64,000 bases of DNA from Pycnopodia helianthoides. Taxonomy: Eukaryota; Echinodermata; Asteroidea; Forcipulatida; Asteriidae. A program made the position numbers and the translations under genes. Where the stretch lies: NCBI GenBank assembly GCA_032158295.1, contig CM063262.1, forward strand, positions 4,001,394 through 4,065,393, given 5' to 3'. Under the pieces are notes generated by a model. The model was not told the DNA's origin. It did no database searches and saw nothing but the letters and a program-made list of their open reading frames with translations. Below are positions 57,592-64,000 of the stretch, in pieces (the first letter of the stretch is position 1; each line of letters opens with the position of its first letter).

Positions 57592-57597
57592 AATAAA
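57592..57597 (+). terminator. polyadenylation signal of the fibrinogen-related gene
   Basis: AATAAA lies 27 bp downstream of the TAA stop and just before a palindromic MITE. The short 3' UTR is inferred from this signal alone. Confidence 0.55.
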
Positions 57598-57609
57598 CTT
57601 GGACAAGCG

Positions 57610-57798
57610 TAAAGCCCGGTTCATACTTCCTGCGAATGCAAATGCGAAGCTAATATTGACGTCACAAATTCGCAACGAATTTCATTCGCAGGGGTTGAGC
57701 TGTGCTCAACTCTTGCGAATGATTCGCAGCGAAAACAGAGTTGTGACGTCAATTTTCGCTTCGCATTCGCATTCGCAGGAAGTATGAACCGGGCTTTA
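57610..57798. mobile_element. palindromic MITE just after the fibrinogen-related gene
   Basis: TAAAGCCCGGTTCATACTTC left, GAAGTATGAACCGGGCTTTA right, each continuing into TGCGAATGC-rich arms. It starts 13 bp after the poly(A) signal. Confidence 0.8.
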
Positions 57799-57799
57799 C

Positions 57800-58340
57800 C
57801 CGTGTTCAGGGACGCACTGACCAGGATTTTAGATCAGTAATGTGTTTTTGACTTAGATTCCCAGTCATGTTGACTCACAAAAGGGGCCACGATAACCCCA
57901 ATATTTGTACAGCACATCTCCTGGTCAACTCTGACCCAGGACCATTAAGAGTGGAATGTAAATGAGATCTCCATACTGTAAAATAACTATATAAGTACAT
58001 GTATTTAGGTTCATCAAAAGTGAATATTGTGGAAGGGCTGACAGATTGCGATGAAATGTGTCTGTGTGACCTTTCATGTAAATCGACATTTACACGCTGT
58101 GTTCCTTGAAGATAAAGCTGTAAAACTTTTCATTCAACTGTGACAATTTGGAACGCTAGGTGGCAGCAGACTTTCGATTGTTTTATGTAGCTCTGAGCAC
58201 GCAAGGCGTAGGTTAACAAACTTCAGGCTCTGGCGAGGCACATGAACAACAAGAAAATCTGAGCGTGCATATTATTTCCGTGAACAATGGATTCACCTGT
58301 TATGTCTGCTGCCACCTAGTGCCCCAATAGTCGGTTACTG
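57800..58340. other. downstream flank of the fibrinogen-related gene
   Basis: No recognised gene or repeat family; ACGCTAGGTGGCAGCAGACT at 58152 recurs at 62138. Confidence 0.4.
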
Positions 58341-58346
58341 ACATAT

Positions 58347-58640
58347 GAACAAAGATTTTGACAAAATAGGGAGACCGCCAACACTAAGGCTACATAGCCC
58401 AGTTGGTAAAGTGCCGGTGTCATAGGAAAATCTGTCCCCCGGAGATTCTGTCCCCCAAAATGGGAAATTAACATGGGCTGAAGGAGGATGATTCAAAAGA
58501 GGTCGCTGAGGGCGCTATCAGAAGAAGCTTGCCAAAGTTCACCGTATGGGGGACAGAATCTTCTGCCACACCGGCACGTGAATCTGGAGGTCGTTTGTTC
58601 AAATACATGCTCTAGTCAATTTTACGTTGTTCAACCCAAA
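58347..58640 (+). mobile_element. tRNA-Asn SINE interrupted by a 153-bp MITE (58418-58570)
   Basis: The SINE head reads TAGCCCAGTTGGTAAAGTG up to CCGG (58414-58417) and resumes at a second CCGG (58571-58574) with CACGTGAATCTGGAGG. The insert starts TGTCATAGGAAAATCTGTCC and is the same family as 49164-49342. It landed in the anticodon arm. Confidence 0.8.
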
Positions 58641-58783
58641 TTGTTCAACAACAAACTATAGGAATGGATAAATTTCTGGGGTAACAATCGACCAGAAATG
58701 GGAGGTGATCAAGACCTAATGGTTATTATGATATTTGGATCACAAAAGTATAGTAATAACATTTGTATGTGTTCTGTTCTTAA

Positions 58784-59137
58784 AGGTACATGTTGCTTTG
58801 AATCGGCCGAGTTGGTCTTTAAAAAGCGTTTGTAAACCGTTTGTTATAAAATGTATATGGTTAGAAAGATGTTTTAAAAGTAGAATACAATGATTCACAC
58901 AAATATGCCTCGAAATTGGGTGGTTTTTCTTTTACATCGTGAACTAACACAGTCGGCCATTTTATGGAGTCAAATGTTTGACTCCACAAAATAGCCGACC
59001 ACGCAATTTCGAGGCATATTTGTATGGATCATTGTATTCTACTTTTAAAACATCTTTCTAACCATATGCATTTTATAACAAACGGTTACAAACGCTTTTT
59101 ATGGACCAACTCGACCGATCCAAGGCAACGTGTACCT
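58784..59137. mobile_element. long palindromic TTAA-flanked MITE
   Basis: AGGTACATGTTGC left, GCAACGTGTACCT right; the arms pair almost to the centre (GTCAAATGTTTGAC). TTAA at both ends. Confidence 0.82.
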
Positions 59138-59647
59138 TTAACTTGTTGAGCTTTTGTCTGAAAACCAAGTTTAATAATGGTCTTATATATGTTTATTTTT
59201 GAAAATCTTTCCTTGTCTTTGCGTCGATTTAAACGTTAGATGGTATGTGTTAGTATTCTGGACTTTGAATGCTTTATAATCGTCAGGCCTAGGGTTATCT
59301 TTCGTAAGATCTGCGTGGAAGCATCTCAGCCAATTTATTGCCATTTCAACAAAATGGCGTTACTGGCGTCTAAAACTGCAAGGGAATAGATTGCATCGAT
59401 TTATGGGGTTTTAAATATACGCAGCAGCCGTGTGAATGAAAAGCCCCCAGGCAGTAAGGGACGGTCAAATATAATTTGTTTCGTATTTCCACAAATATTT
59501 TCAAAATTTATTTCAGTTTGCAAAGAATGAACCAAGAAATAGTTTACATTGTCTCCAGAATTCTTAATTGGGCCAGTGACAGCCCAACCCCTCTTAACTT
59601 CACAAAGCTACCAAGCAGGAAAACCTTCGTAACAATTGAAAAAGTTA

Positions 59648-59872
59648 AACATAGGCGGGTACCAACAACAAGAAAGGGTACCAACAAGAAGAAAGGGTAC
59701 ATTCATGACGTTTTGACAAGTAGAGCGGTTTTGCTTAAAAAAACCCAGTTTTAATAAAACTAGGCGGGGTACCAACAACAAGAAAGGGTACCAACAAGAA
59801 GAAAGGGTACATTCATGACGTTTTGACAAGTAGAGCGGTTTTGCTTAAAAAAACCCAGTTTTAATAAAACTA
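59648..59872 (+). repeat. tandem duplication of about 110 bp
   Basis: GGTACCAACAACAAGAAAGG, TACATTCATGACGTTTTGAC and AAACCCAGTTTTAATAAAAC occur twice in tandem. Confidence 0.85.
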
Positions 59873-60231
59873 GGCTCCATATAGATGCTTCTTCTTGCCT
59901 ATTATTATACTAAGTCCATGCAGCTATGAGTCCGTATTTAAGTAACTTTTGTTTGTCAAATATTGTATGGAAATGAATAGAAATGAGGGCAGTTCGAACG
60001 TTATATGAATAAAATGTGTCCTTAATCTATCAAAACGTGGATGTGAGATTCCTTATCAAAACGTCTCAATTCAGATTCAAAATTCCTGGTTCCAGGGGGC
60101 AAGACTCATATGGACAATACTGACCTGAAAACCGGGTCGAAAACGTGTTCTAAATCCTGACTCAAATGCAGTTTGACCCCACCCAAACCCCCCACTAAAA
60201 AAAATATGCCTTTTTAAAACTGCTTTTTTAA

Positions 60232-60606
60232 AGGAAAATTACAGAATTGGTTTTTGCTAACAAAACAGTTGCTGGCAGTGTAAGCACTTTATGTAATCCA
60301 ACTTATACACAAACTGACAAACCTGTAAAGGTTTTAGATCGATCGGCCATCTGGGTCACGAGAAAATAGTGAAAAACCGATTACACATTTGCAAGAAATC
60401 ATATAGATTCAACAAATGAGTAAAACGCTCACTGAGCGATAAACTCCAATCGGAAAATCAGTTTATCAAATATGGCATTTCAGACAGAAATATTTCAAGG
60501 GATGTTTTCTACTATCATCTTCATTATACCGTGTAAGTTTTATGTAAATCTGTGATCAAAAAGGATATTTTACAAGTTTGTTTCTTACCAATTCTGTAAT
60601 GTTCCT
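60232..60606. mobile_element. piggyBac-like MITE (ATTACAGAATTGG subfamily)
   Basis: AGGAAAATTACAGAATTGGT left, ACCAATTCTGTAATGTTCCT right, TTAA on both sides. Confidence 0.84.
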
Positions 60607-60649
60607 TTAAAAAATGCGTGTCGTGAAATTTACGACGAAGCACATGCCC

Positions 60650-61340
60650 CACATACTCAGCCTATTGAAAGTAATTCACCGACTGACGGACAACCTTACC
60701 ACATTGTGTAGAAGGCAGCTATACCAGGCAACTTAAATCATTACACTGTCACCATTAAGAGAGTCTATTGTTAAAGCCTTCGCCAAATGGTTTGAATATT
60801 CGGAATCGGACAAAGGCAAATAATTGCAACATAGGGGAAACAATTTTGTCTCAACTCTATTCAAGGGCGTCATCGCAAGGGTCATTGCAGGGACACTTTT
60901 ATACATGTACGACTTTAGCATAGTACTGGTTACTATACTAAAACTGTTTGTTTCCAAGATGAATAATCTGAGATTTTGTTTCATATTTCTGCGTACCTAA
61001 TACTAAATGTGACTGTGAAATATTTTTAGAAACGTTATTTCAACTCATGATGATCTAGCAAACACAATCAGTTTCGGCATTTGTACCAGAAATTATCAAA
61101 CAAGAATCCCTACCACAAAATATCTCAAAATTTGAAGATTTTTTTCCCCACGGGGTATATAATATACAACGTAAAGGCAGTACACTTTCGTTTTTTTTTT
61201 TAAACCGTTCGATTGTTTTACAGTTGTAGAACGCCGCTAAAAAGAACACTGTAGGGTCCATGAAATATGTTCGGTATAGCGGTTGCTCGGTATAACGATT
61301 TTCGACCCCGAACGATCGAATAAAATTTCCCGTCATCCCT
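60650..61340. other. intergenic, nothing recognised
   Basis: Only short chance frames on both strands, without motifs. Confidence 0.4.
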
Positions 61341-61344
61341 CCGC

Positions 61345-61490
61345 CAACTTAGAGGTAAAACGACGATGCAACGATGGAAAACGCACATCTATGTACGAGC
61401 GGCGCACAGGATGGGCCAATGAGTAATCTGCTTTTGACCTCTAGCCTAGGGCGCCCTACTCAAATGACGTCATATGCATCAGGTCTAAAG
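61345..61490 (-). mobile_element. partner of the 9272-9451 TIR element
   Basis: GACCTCTAGCCTAGGGCGCC and ATGACGTCATATGCATCAGG match that element in reverse. Confidence 0.5.
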
Positions 61491-61619
61491 CGCCACACTG
61501 AATCAGCCCAGTTTATTTCGAACAGACATTTGCATAATTCGAACTTTATACGCGCTTTTCACCCTGATTATCAAGTTGCAGAGTTCGAAACAAACATCGC
61601 ACCACAGTGCAAGGGGCAG

Positions 61620-61765
61620 ACTCCTCATGGCGCATACCGTAAAAAAGGTAGTCATTTCCTGCGGATAAGACGCGCGGCGCATAAGGCGCAGTACCCTCAA
61701 ATTACCCCAAAAATTCCAGCGCCAACAGATAAGGCGCCCCGCCGCATAAGGCGCATTATGCTTTC
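61620..61765. mobile_element. DNA-transposon fragment with GCATAAGGCGC motifs
   Basis: GATAAGACGCGCGGCGCATA and GCCGCATAAGGCGCATTATG repeat; a similar AGCTTATACGCCGAAGATTA occurs near 25446. An overlapping 136-codon frame (61374-61784) is composed of repeat sequence. Confidence 0.4.
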
Positions 61766-62312
61766 ATATTACAGAGGTAAGTAGCTGTCTATCACACATA
61801 TCCCTTAAATAACACTCCCGAAAAAGACCGAGTCTCTCAGGTGGCTAGTACGTTGCAAGCCAGTCCGGTAGACCACCGTAAAATAAGTTGCAAAAAATAC
61901 ATCATCAGAAGCATTTAAAAATGCGAAACAATGGTAAAAAAGAGTTTCAATGCAAAAACGAACGTTATTTTTAACTAACATTTTATTCAGCATTCTGACT
62001 AATGTTTACATACAATTAGATAATGCTCAAAAAATTTTTTTTTAACATTGACAAATAGAGTGCATCTTTTTTTGTATACAGATTTTGTTTTCTTCAATTA
62101 ACTAATAATTAAACGTCAACGAGAGACTTTGGGGACGCTAGGTGGCAGCAGACTTGCCAAGTAAATCCACCGTTCTCGACTTTATAAGCATGCTCAAGAA
62201 CTATGTAAACAATGGAAAGTTACCTTGTATAGTTTTGCCACAGAACGCTCAAAGGTCTCATTTTTGCATGCTGCGACCAATTGAATTATGTATAAGTAAT
62301 CGTGCAATTTAA

Positions 62313-62404
62313 AATTACGAAGTTTCAAATATTACACACACAAAAAACTAACTAGATAATTACGAAGTTTCAAATATTACACACACAAAAAACTAACTAG
62401 ATAA
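62313..62404. repeat. 45-bp direct duplication
   Basis: AATTACGAAGTTTCAAATAT, TACACACACAAAAAACTAAC, TAGAT, twice in tandem. Confidence 0.9.
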
Positions 62405-62732
62405 TTTTCTAACTAGTAAAGTTTGATTAGAATATTAATTAAGGAGAAATAACAATTCACAGTTATCAATAAGAAATTGAGTCATGTTTTTCATGCAGCA
62501 CACTTTAAAAAAAGTCAAGTTCAGACCTTAATAATTATCCACAAACCTTTAACAAAGCTGCACAAGTCCTAAAGAGGTTTATAGTTGCATGACGTCAAAT
62601 TTTAATACACTTACAAACACCCTGATGCAAGACGCATTTCCTTTTTATTAGATTTTAGATATTAAATAAGTTAAAATTGACACAAGGAAAATGAAAGATT
62701 AAAAAAGTAAGCCTAGGTGATTGACCAGTTAA

Positions 62733-63115
62733 AAGAACATAACAGAATTGGTAAGAAAAAAACTTGTAAAATATACTTTTGATCACAGATTTACATAAAG
62801 CTTACACGGTCTAATGATGATGATAGTAGAAAACACCCCTTGAAATATTTCTGTCTGAAATGCCATATTTGATGAGAAATGAATAAAGTAATTTTCCGAT
62901 TGGAGTATCGCTCAGTGAGCGTTTTATTCATTTGTTGAATCTATATGATTTCATGCAAATGTGTAATCGGTTTTTCACTATTTTCTCGTGACCCAGATGG
63001 CTGATCGATCTCAAACTTCTATAGGTTTGTCAGTTTATGTATATGGTGGATTACATAAAGTGTTTACACTGCCAGCAACTGTTTTGTTAGCAAAAACCAA
63101 TTCTGTAATGTTCCT
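62733..63115. mobile_element. piggyBac-like MITE (ATTACAGAATTGG subfamily)
   Basis: AAGAACATAACAGAATTGGT left, CCAATTCTGTAATGTTCCT right, TTAA at 62729-62732 and 63116-63119. Confidence 0.84.
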
Positions 63116-63391
63116 TTAAGTGCAAAATATTTGAACATATTATCATTGCCTTGTCAGATGCAGAGACGCCTCGATCACCTCCCATTTCAGGTTGATTTGT
63201 CTTACCTCAGTACTATATCCATTCCTTATTTTTGATTAAAAAAAATCGGGAAAAACAAACTTTTCCACCTTATATTCAACCTGTTGCTACTCTTTCTCCC
63301 ACTCTTCCATTTCAACGGGCATGTGTCATTGTCTTTTCTCTGAGTTTTCTGGGGTTGTTTCTAAACCGTATCTCATTAAGTTTGAATTGAT

Positions 63392-63500
63392 ATTACGCAG
63401 TTCTTATGTAGCGCTCTATCACGTCCGATGGGCGTCTCAAAGCGCTCAGTATTTTTCCTGCAGGTATAATGTGGAGCTACTAAAGATCCCTAATGCAACG
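63392..63500 (-). mobile_element. tRNA-Leu SINE 3' end, minus orientation
   Basis: Reverse of GTAGCTCCACATTATACC, then GAGCGCTTTGAGACGCCCATC and GCGCTACATAAGAACTGCG, as in the copy at 4365. Confidence 0.65.
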
Positions 63501-63619
63501 TCACCCTAAAAACTCCCGGATCAGAATGGACTCGGATCCTGGATTCTCAGTGCGACTCTGAAAACGGGTAAAAAATGCTGTTCCAAATTTGTTACTGCTA
63601 AGCCATATCTCAGCGAAAT

Positions 63620-64000
63620 TTATGCTTCTCGTATTTTCATGTCGCATTTTTTCAAGGAGTAGTTATACCCAAAATCAAACACCCACTGAATTCCCCAAGA
63701 GCTGCCCACATTGGCATAGGGGTAGTAAAGACCGTTGAGATGAGCTCTAAAACAGCTATTAAACCACCAGGCACCTCTCCATTTTCTTGCACAGTTCTCT
63801 GGTCCGTATACATCGTTGTCATGGTCGCTCGTGGTGAAAGAAAACCCATTTTGGTATGCCATTGAGTTACCTGCTGTACTACGACTATCAAAGAAACCGA
63901 CTGTGATTCTGTACTCGTCACCTGATATGGCAAATTCTCTGTAAACGACCCAACGAGAATTACCATTCCAGTCAGTCAAATCAATACGAAGATGCCATTG
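63620..64000 (-). CDS. fibrinogen-related protein, C-terminal part, cut by the window edge
   Basis: An open frame running in from the right edge and ending at TAA (63620-63622). It encodes the last two thirds of a fibrinogen C-terminal domain (QWHLRIDLTDWNGNSRWVVY onward, SDHDND calcium loop, ENCARKWRGAWWFN, CDMKIREA end). It is very close to the second domain of the 55748 gene but has its own substitutions (for example the AHLNGLYYPYAN segment). It faces that gene tail to tail, about 6 kb apart. Number of domains and N-terminus are not visible. Confidence 0.9.
   Translation of the reverse strand, partial: QWHLRIDLTDWNGNSRWVVYREFAISGDEYRITVGFFDSRSTAGNSMAYQNGFSFTTSDHDNDVYGPENCARKWRGAWWFNSCFRAHLNGLYYPYANVGSSWGIQWVFDFGYNYSLKKCDMKIREA

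Noticed and set aside
61374..61784. 136-codon plus-strand frame as a new gene
   Set aside because: Built from a TIR element copy and repeated GCATAAGGCGC fragments; no motif.

Overview
This is eukaryotic nuclear DNA, AT-rich and full of introns and repeats. It comes from an invertebrate animal, most likely a marine deuterostome. An echinoderm such as a sea star is my best guess, judging from the proteins and the abundance of short palindromic elements; this is an inference, not a proof.

About two thirds of the window (448-45621, minus strand) is one gene, an ortholog of MEGF8. I traced 43 coding exons by splice sites, reading phase and domain order. They run from the signal peptide and first CUB domain (45621) through EGF, six Kelch repeats, PSI modules, laminin-EGF, a second CUB, a second Kelch block, more PSI and EGF modules, to the transmembrane helix (near 700) and the start of the cytoplasmic tail. 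About 8.2 kb of coding sequence (about 2,730 codons) is visible, close to the usual length of MEGF8; the last tail exon or exons lie beyond the left edge. In vertebrates MEGF8 works with MOSMO and the E3 ligases MGRN1/RNF157 to lower surface Smoothened and damp Hedgehog signalling. A diverged form of the ligase-docking MASRP motif is visible here. Three exons carry small frameshifts, and one junction has a phase mismatch. Two exons are fused to tandem arrays that multiplied one of their splice sites: a 108-bp array at the end of exon 30 and an 86-bp array at the start of exon 39.

The right third (45.6-64 kb) is mainly intergenic repeats, with an intronless gene on the plus strand (55748-57565). 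It encodes a secreted fibrinogen-related protein: signal peptide, PAN/apple-like module, Thr/Pro-rich linker and two nearly identical fibrinogen C-terminal domains. A third copy of the same domain runs off the right edge on the opposite strand (63620-64000), so this is the edge of a fibrinogen-related gene cluster.

Repeats fill introns and intergenic DNA. They include TTAA-flanked piggyBac-like MITEs (at least a dozen), tRNA-Leu- and tRNA-Asn-derived SINEs, an 897-bp Mutator-like long-TIR element with a perfect 9-bp target duplication, palindromic MITEs, Penelope-like remnants with hammerhead-like motifs, LINE tails and minisatellites of 34, 50, about 72, 86 and 108 bp. Several insertions are nested with clean target duplications, which gives a relative chronology. 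I found no prokaryotic-type genes, CRISPR arrays or convincing intact RNA genes.
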